NCBI RefSeq assembly: GCF_003663945.1
Contig: NZ_RCCH01000009.1
Coordinates: forward strand, 51,938 to 115,937
DNA from: Lacinutrix venerupis
GTDB lineage: Bacteria > Bacteroidota > Bacteroidia > Flavobacteriales > Flavobacteriaceae
DNA length: 64,000 bases
Direction of reading: 5' to 3'
Position 1 is the stretch's first letter. Every line of letters begins with the position of its first letter. Shown piece by piece: positions 18,597 through 26,837 of the stretch. The translations under genes were made by a program, and so were the position numbers. Below the pieces are notes generated by a model. That model saw only the letters and a list, made by a program, of their open reading frames with translations. It was not told where the DNA came from and did no database searches.

Positions 18597-19346
18597 ATGA
18601 GAAAAAACATAGTAGCAGGAAATTGGAAAATGAATAATGATTTATCAGAAACTGAAACATTAATTTCAAATTTATTAAAGCAAAAACAAACATCAAATGC
18701 CGAGGTAATGATTGCTCCAACGGCAGTAAACCTTTATCAAGCTTTTAATTCTACAAAAAACTCTAATATAGAAGTTATAGCACAAAATATGCACTTTGCA
18801 GACAATGGTGCTTATACAGGAGAAGTTAGCGCATCTATGTTAAAAAGTGTTGGTATACAAACCGTTATTTTAGGACATAGCGAACGTCGTGCTTATTTTA
18901 ATGAAACTGATGAGCTTTTAGCTAAAAAAGTAGACGCTGCATTAAAAAATAATATGCGAGTAATCTTTTGTTTTGGAGAAGAATTAGCAGACAGAAAAGC
19001 TGGAAACGAAGAAAAAGTAGTAGAAAATCAAATTAAAAATGCACTATTTCACTTAGACGCTGCTGCCTTTAAAAACATTGTTTTAGCCTACGAGCCTGTT
19101 TGGGCAATAGGAACCGGAGAAACAGCAAGCCCAGAACAAGCTCAAGATATGCACCAATTTATTCGTAAAACACTTAACAATAAATATGGAGAACAAGTCT
19201 CTCAAGACATGACCATACTTTATGGAGGTAGTGTAAAACCTGCAAACGCTAAAGAAATTTTTGGCAAGCAAGATGTAGATGGCGGATTAATAGGAGGAGC
19301 ATCATTAAAAGCCGAAGATTTTATAGCCATTGTAAACGCATTTTAA
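18597..19346 (+). CDS. tpiA: Triosephosphate isomerase
   Basis: Interconverts dihydroxyacetone phosphate and glyceraldehyde 3-phosphate. 249 aa, full length. Motifs: GNWKMN (substrate Lys), ILGHSERR (catalytic His), YEPVWAIGTGE (catalytic Glu and hinge loop) and YGGSVKPAN (phosphate loop). It is 41 bp after the permease gene and probably read from the same or a nearby promoter. Confidence 0.97.
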   Translation: MRKNIVAGNWKMNNDLSETETLISNLLKQKQTSNAEVMIAPTAVNLYQAFNSTKNSNIEVIAQNMHFADNGAYTGEVSASMLKSVGIQTVILGHSERRAYFNETDELLAKKVDAALKNNMRVIFCFGEELADRKAGNEEKVVENQIKNALFHLDAAAFKNIVLAYEPVWAIGTGETASPEQAQDMHQFIRKTLNNKYGEQVSQDMTILYGGSVKPANAKEIFGKQDVDGGLIGGASLKAEDFIAIVNAF

Positions 19347-19515
19347 ACTAATAATATAGGCGTTACTTTTTACAATACTATAAAGTTTTTTTATTTTACA
19401 GGATTGCAAAAAGTAGCGTCTTCCATTATATCTTTTTTTACCATATATGGCAGCAAAAAAAGGATACCATTTCAACCGCTAACGCAACACATCTATTAGA
19501 AACATAGCAAATACA

Positions 19516-20352
19516 ATGTCAAACACAATTTACATAGGTTATTATTTTACAGTAACACCATTACAACCAGCAACCGAAATTTTAATTGCAGAATTAGGAT
19601 ATGCAGGATTCGAAAGCTTCGTAGAAACAGAAACAGGAGTAACAGCTTACATTCAAAAAGAAGAATGGAGAGAAAACATCTTAGAAGACATATATGTTTT
19701 AACAAATAACGAATTCAAAATAACTTATACCTTCGATGAAATAGAGCAAGTAAACTGGAATAGTGAATGGGAAAAAAACTTTAATCCTATTATTGTTGAC
19801 AACCTATGTTCTGTTCGTGCTCCTTTTCACGACAAACCAGACACACAATACGATATTGTTATAGAACCTAAAATGAGTTTTGGTACAGGTCACCATGAAA
19901 CAACACACATGATGATTCAGCACATAATGGCAAACAATTTTCAAGGAAAATCTGTTTTAGATATGGGTTGTGGTACTGCTGTATTAGCCATTTTAGCTGA
20001 AATGAAAGGAGCAAGTTCTATAGACGCTATAGATATAGACAATTGGTGCTATTTAAATAGTATAGAAAATGCAGAACGTAATAATTGCAAAAAAATATCA
20101 GTATTTGAAGGCGACGCCACTTTACTTATAGACCAAAAATACGATACTATTATAGCCAACATAAATCGTAATATTCTTTTAAACGATATCAAAACCTATA
20201 GTAAATGTCTAAATCCTAATGGCTCACTATTTTTAAGCGGTTTTTATGAAACAGATATAGATATTATAGAAAAAGAATGTAACGCAAACGGTTTAAAGTT
20301 AAAAAATAAGTTAAATCGAAATAATTGGGTTGCATTACATTTTGAAAATTAA
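19516..20352 (+). CDS. prmA: Ribosomal protein L11 methyltransferase
   Basis: SAM-dependent methyltransferase acting on lysines and the N-terminus of L11. 278 aa. The SAM-binding motif is DMGCGTAVLAILAEMKGA, preceded by PKMSFGTGHHETTHMM, a PrmA hallmark, and followed by the IANINRNIL motif IV. Located in the common flavobacterial tpiA-prmA-clpS order. Confidence 0.94.
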   Translation: MSNTIYIGYYFTVTPLQPATEILIAELGYAGFESFVETETGVTAYIQKEEWRENILEDIYVLTNNEFKITYTFDEIEQVNWNSEWEKNFNPIIVDNLCSVRAPFHDKPDTQYDIVIEPKMSFGTGHHETTHMMIQHIMANNFQGKSVLDMGCGTAVLAILAEMKGASSIDAIDIDNWCYLNSIENAERNNCKKISVFEGDATLLIDQKYDTIIANINRNILLNDIKTYSKCLNPNGSLFLSGFYETDIDIIEKECNANGLKLKNKLNRNNWVALHFEN

Positions 20353-20379
20353 TACTTTAGTAATTGTAAATTTTTGTAA

Positions 20380-20655
20380 ATGAGCACGAAAGAAAAAATA
20401 CAAGAACAACACGACGTCGAAACTTTAGAAAAACCAAATAACGAAATTGTTGTTTATAACGACGACGTAAACACATTCGACCACGTAATAGAAACATTAA
20501 TTAAAGCTTGCGATCATACTCCAGAACAAGCCGAACAATGCACAATACTAGTACACTATAAAGGGCAATGTACTGTTAAAACCGGAGATCTTAAAGATTT
20601 AAAACCTAGATGTTCTAAAATCTTAGAAGCCGGTATTAATGCAGAAATTATATAA
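20380..20655 (+). CDS. clpS: ClpS-like adaptor of the Clp protease
   Basis: 91 aa. Binds the N-domain of ClpA/ClpC and delivers N-degron substrates. The core NNEIVVYNDDVNTFDHVIETL shows the NDDxxTxxxV motif, and HYKGQCTVKTG corresponds to the substrate-binding segment. It follows prmA after 27 bp. Confidence 0.9.
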   Translation: MSTKEKIQEQHDVETLEKPNNEIVVYNDDVNTFDHVIETLIKACDHTPEQAEQCTILVHYKGQCTVKTGDLKDLKPRCSKILEAGINAEII

Positions 20656-20680
20656 CTAATACTTATAAATATAAAATCAT

Positions 20681-20766
20681 TTATCGATAGTAAACTACAT
20701 TCTATCGACACAAAAACTTCGCACATAGAATTTTAAAAAAATCAAGTAGAAATAAAATTAATATTG
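20681..20766 (+). promoter_or_regulatory. Tandem half-site operator and promoter, copy 1
   Basis: Half-sites ATCGATAGTAAAC (from 20683) and ATCGACACAAAAAC (from 20704) lie exactly 21 bp apart. TAATATTG, one mismatch from the -7 consensus, starts at 20759, 51 bp after the second half-site core. The layout matches copies 2 and 3 upstream of the two receiver-domain genes. Confidence 0.55.
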
Positions 20767-20797
20767 TCCTATATATTAATTAATTACCTACACTAAA

Positions 20798-21076
20798 ATG
20801 ATTTTTTCTAAAAAACAGTTTTCAAGAATTCTAAAAACAGATAAAAATTCTTCAAATAAAAAAACGACTACGGTACAACTCTTTTCTACAAAAAAGCAGC
20901 ACCTCAATAATCTACATAATAATTTAAAACAGCTAGAATTCATTTCGTTTTTCGAAATGCACTTAGACAAAAAAAATGAAGACAAATATTCTTTAACTTT
21001 CTTACAAGAGCTTGAAAAAATAAGACACTATGCAAAAATAAATACTTTAAAATCTATACAGTATTGTAAAGAATAG
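20798..21076 (+). CDS. Small basic protein of unknown function under a shared operator
   Basis: 92 aa, Lys/Asn/Gln/Ser rich, predicted mostly helical, no signal, no membrane segment, no recognised domain. I keep it because the ATG lies 32 bp after a near-consensus -7 box and the tandem half-sites upstream have the same spacing as those of the response regulator and receiver-glycosyltransferase genes. The antisense ORF over it looks like its shadow. Confidence 0.5.
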   Translation: MIFSKKQFSRILKTDKNSSNKKTTTVQLFSTKKQHLNNLHNNLKQLEFISFFEMHLDKKNEDKYSLTFLQELEKIRHYAKINTLKSIQYCKE

Positions 21077-21083
21077 CAAAAAC

Positions 21084-21172
21084 CATTCGTCTACACTTAA
21101 GCGTCATTCGTCTACACTTAAATCGATATAAACGATTATTAAGTTTTAAATTTTACTATTGATGTAACTTTC
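21084..21172 (+). promoter_or_regulatory. Tandem half-site operator and promoter, copy 2
   Basis: Two identical 17-bp copies of CATTCGTCTACACTTAA at 21084-21100 and 21105-21121, a 21-bp period. Within them ACACTTAAG-N12-ACACTTAAA has the 9-12-9 direct-repeat geometry of LytTR-family sites and differs by one base from the AgrA-type ACAGTTAAG. A TAACTTTC -7-like box starts at 21165, 51 bp after the second core. Confidence 0.7.
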
Positions 21173-21199
21173 CAAAAAATTCAAAAAAACACCCTCATA

Positions 21200-21580
21200 A
21201 TGGTAAAAAAACTTAAAATTCTTCTTATTGAAGATGATATGATTGAAATAATGAAATTGAATAGAACAATTTCTACGTTAAAATTAGACCACACAATTAT
21301 TGAAGCTAATAACGGAGAAGATGCTCTCGAAATTTTAGAACAAAAAGATAATTTACCAGATATAATCTTGTTAGATTTAAATATGCCTAAAATAAATGGT
21401 ATTGAATTTTTAAAAATCTTAAAAAAAGACGAAATTTTAAGATATATACCAACTATTATTTTAACAATCTCTAATAACCAAAGAGATTTATTAGAGTGCT
21501 ATAAAACTGGTGTTGCTGGTTATATAATAAAACCTTTAAAATATGAAGATTATGGTCATGGCATTAGTTTGTGCACTTAA
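21200..21580 (+). CDS. Single-domain response regulator with truncated, chimeric C-terminus
   Basis: 126 aa, a receiver domain without output domain. Acidic pocket E11-D12-D13, phosphoacceptor D59 in LLDLNMPKING, and the conserved lysine in IIKPL (K111). The fold should end with helix alpha5, but after KPLKYEDY (residue 118) the sequence changes to GHGISLCT, which is antisense DNA of the neighbouring membrane-protein gene. The 3' end has therefore been lost at a deletion junction near 21554. The protein may still fold poorly or be inactive. Its promoter carries the best copy of the tandem operator. Confidence 0.85.
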   Translation: MVKKLKILLIEDDMIEIMKLNRTISTLKLDHTIIEANNGEDALEILEQKDNLPDIILLDLNMPKINGIEFLKILKKDEILRYIPTIILTISNNQRDLLECYKTGVAGYIIKPLKYEDYGHGISLCT

Positions 21581-22906
21581 CCAAGCCATTTGGTCGCCAA
21601 AACCTAAGGTTAAAAAGCGCCATTTATCGTGATCATCTTGATTTAAGAAATTAACAATTGGCAACATCTTTATTTTTTGTGGTTGCGATGGTCTAAAATA
21701 GTTTAAACTCATGGTAAACACGACCATAAACACCATTAATCCAGCAAGTATTCCACCTATGATTCTGTGGTAAACAGCACCAAATTTAGACTGGATGAGT
21801 TCTTTTAAATCACCTTCTACAAAACGATAGGCAAATTCTCCCATTAACGGAATAGATAATATGGAAGCCCAAAGTGTAAATCTATCTAAGGTTAAAATGT
21901 TAAATGCAGTTTCGCCTAATATTTTTAAAGGGATTGGTGTGGTACCTCCTGTTCCTAAAATGGTACAAATTGTAACCGATAAACCAAAAAACAAGTAACG
22001 TTTACTGTAATATCTGTAAAATATATAAGGTAATAATACGAGTAAAATTCCCCAAGGAATTAAAAAGAATACCAAACCAGACGATGTAATTTCAAGAAAA
22101 TTATCACGAGAGCCATGAGGAATTGGAACTTGTGTAATTGGGTTGGCTTTAGAGTTTAACCAATACGGAAAAATACAGCCTATAATTAATACCAAAGACA
22201 GCATTCCAAAGCTTACAATACGCTTAAAAAGCTTGAAAAAACTATTTAAAAATAATTTGAAGGTAACTTCTTTCATGGTGTTTACTTGCTCACGCGAAAC
22301 GTCCATAATTACCATACCAATTAAAGGGAATATAAAAAACACCATTCCAAAAATAGGTGTCACATGGTGTGAAGTAACCGTAACAGCTATTAAAGATAAA
22401 CTGGTTGCCAAGTACCATTTTTTACCTGTTTTTAACCATAAATAAATTTCTGGCAAGGCATGCATTAACACCGAAACCCCAACAATACTTGGTAATTGCC
22501 CAAATATATGAAGCGTTTCTACAAACGACGAGCTAAATACAGCCAAAACACACGCATAACCAGCAACGGTTTTGTTTGCAGTCATCATTAATGAAAAACG
22601 ATAGGTACCAGTTACAAACAGCACAATTGCAATTAAAGCAACACTAAACATCCCAAACTTTAAACCACCAATCATAGACAACAATCCAATAGATTGATGT
22701 ACCAAAGGCGGATAACTTTGTACAGTAAAGCCAGTATACCACTCGTAATTCCAAGGTTCGAACCAGCTATTGGCATAATGGTCTGCGAAAAACAAATGTA
22801 TTAACGCATCATAAGTAGTTTCCAAAGTAAAAAATATGGAACTACCATGAAAGGCCAATGCCAAAAGTATGGCTGCGATTAAGTATTTGTTTGAGGTTTC
22901 TTTCAT
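21536..22906 (-). CDS. Truncated multi-pass membrane protein, GT-C/PTPS-related type
   Basis: 456 aa with roughly 11-12 hydrophobic helices. The first periplasmic loop has the acidic and His pattern TTYDALIHLFFADHYANSW and the motif WYTGFTVQSYPPLVHQ, resembling PTPS-related/GT-C membrane glycosyltransferases that use polyprenyl-phosphate sugars. The soluble C-terminal domain begins (FLNQDDHDKWRFLTLGFGDQ) but stops after NAMT with a foreign IIFIF tail encoded by antisense of the response regulator. Relatives of this architecture normally continue for several hundred residues, so it is a 3'-truncated gene. It is convergent and overlapping (45 bp) with the response regulator. Confidence 0.75.
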   Translation of the reverse strand: MKETSNKYLIAAILLALAFHGSSIFFTLETTYDALIHLFFADHYANSWFEPWNYEWYTGFTVQSYPPLVHQSIGLLSMIGGLKFGMFSVALIAIVLFVTGTYRFSLMMTANKTVAGYACVLAVFSSSFVETLHIFGQLPSIVGVSVLMHALPEIYLWLKTGKKWYLATSLSLIAVTVTSHHVTPIFGMVFFIFPLIGMVIMDVSREQVNTMKEVTFKLFLNSFFKLFKRIVSFGMLSLVLIIGCIFPYWLNSKANPITQVPIPHGSRDNFLEITSSGLVFFLIPWGILLVLLPYIFYRYYSKRYLFFGLSVTICTILGTGGTTPIPLKILGETAFNILTLDRFTLWASILSIPLMGEFAYRFVEGDLKELIQSKFGAVYHRIIGGILAGLMVFMVVFTMSLNYFRPSQPQKIKMLPIVNFLNQDDHDKWRFLTLGFGDQMAWLSAQTNAMTIIFIF

Positions 22907-22971
22907 TTAAAGCCTAAGCTATAACATTGTGGTAAAGATAAATAAATTAAATACTCACTCAATTTTTAATT

Positions 22972-23056
22972 ATCTACAACAATCTACCATTCGTCGACAC
23001 TTAAATATAGGTTAAACGAAATAAGAATTTTCAGGAAGATATCTCCTGTAAATTTG
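22972..23056 (+). promoter_or_regulatory. Tandem half-site operator and promoter, copy 3
   Basis: CCATTCGTCGACACTTAA at 22987-23004 matches copy 2 with one base changed in the core. A degenerate partner ATCTACAACAA begins exactly 21 bp earlier (22972). TAAATTTG, exact -7 consensus, is at 23049-23056, 52 bp after the ACAC core and 31 bp before the receiver-glycosyltransferase start. Confidence 0.65.
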
Positions 23057-23087
23057 TAGTATCAAAAAACAATTAAACACAATTATT

Positions 23088-24272
23088 ATGAAAGTTTTAG
23101 CAATAGACGACCAACAATTAGTATTACTTCCTTTACAAAAAAGATTAGCCGAATTAGGTTATGAAGTAAAAATAGAAACAGATGCAACTAAAGGTTTAGA
23201 ATTATACGAATCTTTTAGCCCAGATTTAGTAATTGTAGATATTAATATGCCTAGAATTTCTGGTTTAGAAGTTGTTAAACATATAAGAGTAACTAAAAAT
23301 GCTCAAACTCCAATAATGGTTTTATCTGGAGATACAAAAGATAAAACTATTACTGAAGGCTTTGAGTTAGGAATTAATGATTACATGAAAAAGCCACTAA
23401 GCTTAAACGAGATTAGTGCACGTGTAAAACGCTTAATTGGTGCTCCAGAAGTACAAAATACTGTTGAGACAAGTAATGTAATGATACAAGAGCGTTGTGT
23501 TGGTGTTGTAATCCCATGTTATAATGAAGAAGAACGTTTATTAAGCGAAGAATTTTTAAGCTATATCGATAAAAATTCTGGTTACCATCTATGTTTTGTT
23601 AATGATGGTAGTAAAGATAAAACCCTAGAAGTTTTAAAAGATTTACAAAAAGGAAGAGAAGATTTTATTACAGTTTACGACTGTGAAAAAAACGGAGGAA
23701 AAGCAGAAGCTGTACGTTTAGGAATGTTATATATGGCTAAAAAAGAAGATTTAGACTACATAGGCTTTTTAGATGCAGACTTATCTACAGACTTAGCAGA
23801 TTTTGACGATTTAGTAAAAACTATTGAAACTTCAAATTTTAAAATTGTAAGTGGATCTCGTATCTCAAGAATGGGAGCAAATATTACTAAAGAGTCTGCT
23901 AGAAAGGTTATTAGTATGACTATAAATTTCATCATTAGAAAAATCTTAAAAATGGATTTTAAAGACACGCAATGTGGTGCTAAAATTTTCCATAAGGATG
24001 TTATAGAAATTGCTTTCGGTAAAAAGTTTGTAACACAATGGATTTTTGATGTTGAAATCTTTAAAAGAATGAGTATCCACTTTGGACTAAAAGAAGCAAA
24101 AGCAATGCTTTGCGAGCAACCATTAAAAAGATGGATTCATGCAGATGGCTCTAAACTATCTATGAAAGACTCTGTAAAAATCGTATTTCAATTAGGACAA
24201 ATTGCATGGATTTATGGAGGAAAAAAAGAAAGCAAAAAAGAAACTGTTCACACACAGTTAAAAGTAGTCTAA
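23088..24272 (+). CDS. Receiver domain fused to a DPM1-like family 2 glycosyltransferase
   Basis: 394 aa. Residues 1-118 are a complete CheY-like receiver: D7-D8, phosphoacceptor D51 in VDINMPRISG, S80, K101/K102 in MKKPL. Residues ~136-375 are a GT2 domain of the polyprenyl-phosphate hexose synthase kind: VVIPCYNEEERL (141-151), FVNDGSKDKT (170-179), EKNGGKAEAVRLGM, DADLSTD (229-235, metal-binding) and DTQCGAKIF. No transmembrane anchor follows. The expected activity is transfer of a sugar from a nucleotide donor to polyprenyl phosphate, possibly gated by phosphorylation (inference). manA lies downstream and a GT-C-like gene upstream, both consistent with one glycan pathway. Confidence 0.88.
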   Translation: MKVLAIDDQQLVLLPLQKRLAELGYEVKIETDATKGLELYESFSPDLVIVDINMPRISGLEVVKHIRVTKNAQTPIMVLSGDTKDKTITEGFELGINDYMKKPLSLNEISARVKRLIGAPEVQNTVETSNVMIQERCVGVVIPCYNEEERLLSEEFLSYIDKNSGYHLCFVNDGSKDKTLEVLKDLQKGREDFITVYDCEKNGGKAEAVRLGMLYMAKKEDLDYIGFLDADLSTDLADFDDLVKTIETSNFKIVSGSRISRMGANITKESARKVISMTINFIIRKILKMDFKDTQCGAKIFHKDVIEIAFGKKFVTQWIFDVEIFKRMSIHFGLKEAKAMLCEQPLKRWIHADGSKLSMKDSVKIVFQLGQIAWIYGGKKESKKETVHTQLKVV

Positions 24273-24297
24273 TTACAAATAATTTAAATCCCAAATT

Positions 24298-24792
24298 GTG
24301 AAAACAGGCATAATTATAATCTTTCATAATAATGAAAAAGAAATAGATATTTCATTTTTTATAAATGAAATAAAACAAACAAAAAATTTAGAATTGTGTC
24401 TAGTAAACAATAACAGTAAAGACAACACTTACAACCATTTAAAACAAATAAGTGAAGAATGCAATAATGTATCTGTTGTTAATATTAAAAAGTTTAAATC
24501 TGATATTTCTGCAGTAAAAGCTGGCGCTAGATTTATGTCTAACAATTTTAATCTAAATTCTTTAGGCTACATATCCACTAACTTACTTAAAACTAATTAT
24601 AAAGGACTAAACAGTTTAATAAAAGCAATTAAAGAGAATCAAGAACTAATTAATAATTACAATATTGAAGTTACAAAAAAACAAAACATAAGACTTTCTT
24701 TATTTCATAGCTTATTCTCGGTTATTGAATATCTAAAAAAATTAAAAGTCAACAATCAGTTTGTTAACCGACAATATTTAACCAAGTTTTAA
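24298..24792 (+). CDS. Short degenerate GT2-like protein
   Basis: 164 aa starting with GTG (MKTGIIIIFHNNEKEID). The opening resembles the nucleotide-binding part of GT2 enzymes (IIIIFHNNE, then LVNNNSKDNTYNHL, and SDISAVKAGARFM for the usual GKAxAVNxG region). There is no DxD, and the protein ends where a GT2 acceptor domain should begin. It sits 25 bp after the receiver-glycosyltransferase gene and 10 bp before manA, so it belongs to that operon. Likely a catalytically dead or regulatory GT-A remnant (inference). Confidence 0.65.
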   Translation: MKTGIIIIFHNNEKEIDISFFINEIKQTKNLELCLVNNNSKDNTYNHLKQISEECNNVSVVNIKKFKSDISAVKAGARFMSNNFNLNSLGYISTNLLKTNYKGLNSLIKAIKENQELINNYNIEVTKKQNIRLSLFHSLFSVIEYLKKLKVNNQFVNRQYLTKF

Positions 24793-24802
24793 AACAAAAA
24801 TC

Positions 24803-25798
24803 ATGAAAGTATATCCAATAAAATTCAATCCAATATTAAAAGAAAAAATTTGGGGAGGAAATAAACTAGGAGAATTATTAGGAAAGAATACAACAAAAAA
24901 CAATGTTGGTGAAAGTTGGGAAATATCAGACGTTAACGGAAATATTTCTGAAGTTAGCAACGGTGCTTACAAAGGAACTAACTTAAAGTCTTTAATTGAA
25001 ACATATGAGGCTGAACTTTTAGGTACAAACAACTTTACTACTTTTGGATATAACTTCCCTCTATTAATAAAATTTTTAGATGCTAAAACAGATCTTTCTG
25101 TACAAGTCCATCCTGATAATGCAATGGCAAAAACACACCATAATAGTTTTGGTAAGACCGAAATGTGGTATATAATGGATAGCGATGATAATGCAGATAT
25201 TGTATTAGGATTAAAAGATAAAACCACAAACACAGAACTACTAAACCACATAAACGCAGATAACGTAGATAACGTATTTAATAGAGAACAAGTAAAAAAA
25301 GGAGATAGTTATTTTATTCCAGCAGGAAAAGTTCATGCTATAGGAGCCGGTGTTTTAGCTGCAGAAATACAACAAACATCAGATATTACATATCGTGTTT
25401 ACGATTGGGACAGAACAGACAGTTTAGGTAACAAACGAGAATTACATACCAAACTTGCAGAACAAGCTACAAAACATTTTAATTCAAACGGTAAAGCAAA
25501 ATACAATTTAAAACCAAACACAAGCAGCAATCTTGTTAACTGCGACTACTTTACTACAAATATTTTAGACGTCACTAAAAAACAATCTAAAGATTATACT
25601 AATTTAGATTCTTTTATAATTTTAATGTGTGTAGAAGGAGAAGCTAAAATAAATATAGGACTATATACAGAAACTATTAAAATTGGCGAAACCGTTTTAT
25701 TACCTGCAATAACTAAAAAAATAAATATTATTTCTGGTAATGCCAAACTATTAGAAGTTTATATTTCTAATAAAAATGAAGCTAAAAAAACAGCCTAA
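24803..25798 (+). CDS. manA: Class I mannose-6-phosphate isomerase
   Basis: 331-aa cupin enzyme interconverting fructose 6-phosphate and mannose 6-phosphate. Zinc-site residues are visible in LSVQVHPDNAMAKTHH and KTEMWYIMD, and the later block FIPAGKVHAIGAGVLAAEIQ is typical of the short bacterial PMI family. In this operon it could supply mannose-phosphate for the sugar donor used by the receiver-glycosyltransferase protein. Confidence 0.93.
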   Translation: MKVYPIKFNPILKEKIWGGNKLGELLGKNTTKNNVGESWEISDVNGNISEVSNGAYKGTNLKSLIETYEAELLGTNNFTTFGYNFPLLIKFLDAKTDLSVQVHPDNAMAKTHHNSFGKTEMWYIMDSDDNADIVLGLKDKTTNTELLNHINADNVDNVFNREQVKKGDSYFIPAGKVHAIGAGVLAAEIQQTSDITYRVYDWDRTDSLGNKRELHTKLAEQATKHFNSNGKAKYNLKPNTSSNLVNCDYFTTNILDVTKKQSKDYTNLDSFIILMCVEGEAKINIGLYTETIKIGETVLLPAITKKINIISGNAKLLEVYISNKNEAKKTA

Positions 25799-25899
25799 CA
25801 CTCTTATAAATTTAAATTTATGAGAAATTTAAGACCGTAGATTTCTTTATATTTTTCTTAGAGAGTATCTTTAATACTTTAACCATAAAAATATATACA

Positions 25900-26328
25900 A
25901 TGAAAACTTTATACGAAGCAACTACAATAGCTACAGGAGGTAGAACAGGACATATAAAATCTGAAGACGGGCCATTAGACTTTAATTTATCTGTACCAAA
26001 ATCTATGGGAGGCGATGGTGGTAATGGTGCTAATCCAGAACAATTTTTTGGAGCAGCTTATGCAGCATGTTTTGGAGGTGCTATTCAAGCTGTAGCCGAA
26101 GCAGAAAAAATTGAAATAGACAAAGAAGCTTTAAGCGTTACTGCAATTATAGGATTTTGTAAAGATGACGAAGGCTTTTGCCTTGAAGCAACTTTAGACT
26201 GTTATATTCCTGGTGTAGATTTAAAAACCGGAGAAGATTTAGTTGAAAAAGCGCATGAGGTATGCCCGTTTAGTAAAGCAACACGCGATAATATTAATGT
26301 GACATTAAATTTATTATTAGACGAATAA
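25900..26328 (+). CDS. OsmC/Ohr-family peroxidase
   Basis: 142 aa. The organic-hydroperoxide resistance layout is clear: GGRTGHIKSEDGPLDFNLSVP, then the first catalytic Cys in AAYAACFGGAI and the second in KAHEVCPFSKATR. Reduces organic peroxides using dihydrolipoyl or thiol partners. Single gene with its own terminator. Confidence 0.93.
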   Translation: MKTLYEATTIATGGRTGHIKSEDGPLDFNLSVPKSMGGDGGNGANPEQFFGAAYAACFGGAIQAVAEAEKIEIDKEALSVTAIIGFCKDDEGFCLEATLDCYIPGVDLKTGEDLVEKAHEVCPFSKATRDNINVTLNLLLDE

Positions 26329-26349
26329 TTATAATAATTATTGGCTTTT

Positions 26350-26377
26350 AAAAAGCTTTCCTGTAGGAAAGCTTTTT
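26350..26377 (+). terminator. Terminator after the OsmC-family gene
   Basis: AAAAAGCTTTCC-tgta-GGAAAGCTTTTT, 12-bp stem ending in T5. Confidence 0.85.
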
Positions 26378-26466
26378 AAATTTATACAAACTATTTGTTT
26401 TACATTTTACATTTACCTAAAGTATAGCTTATAAATAAAGTCTTATTTTAAACTACAAAAAAATAA

Positions 26467-26766
26467 ATGATGAGTAAATTTTCAGAAATAATAAATCAAG
26501 AGAAACCTGTTTTAGTTGATTTTTTTGCTACATGGTGTGGACCGTGCAAAACATTAGCGCCAATTTTAAAACAAGTAAAAGATAATTTAGGAGACAATGT
26601 TTCTATTATTAAAATTGATGTTGATAAAAATCAAAATTTAGCCTCAAAATATCAAGTAAGAGGTGTACCAACAATGATTTTGTTTAAAAATGGAAAACAA
26701 GTTTGGAGGCAATCTGGAGTACTTCAAAAAAACGAAATAATAAATATTATAAAAACTTCAGTTTAA
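26467..26766 (+). CDS. Thioredoxin
   Basis: 99-aa cytoplasmic thiol-disulfide oxidoreductase. The active site FFATWCGPCK is at residues ~19-28, with the cis-proline in GVPTMILFKNG. No signal peptide. Two ATG codons open the frame; I keep the first. It precedes cydAB by 71 bp. Confidence 0.94.
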   Translation: MMSKFSEIINQEKPVLVDFFATWCGPCKTLAPILKQVKDNLGDNVSIIKIDVDKNQNLASKYQVRGVPTMILFKNGKQVWRQSGVLQKNEIINIIKTSV

Positions 26767-26837
26767 CTCATTTTTTGTAATATAAGTTACATAATCTTTA
26801 TTTTCTACTTCGTATTTTTATAGTCTAATATAAAGAT

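Noticed and set aside
20785..20798. A further CTACACTAAAA half-site before the 92-aa gene
   Set aside because: No partner at 21 bp and it overlaps the start codon; probably chance.
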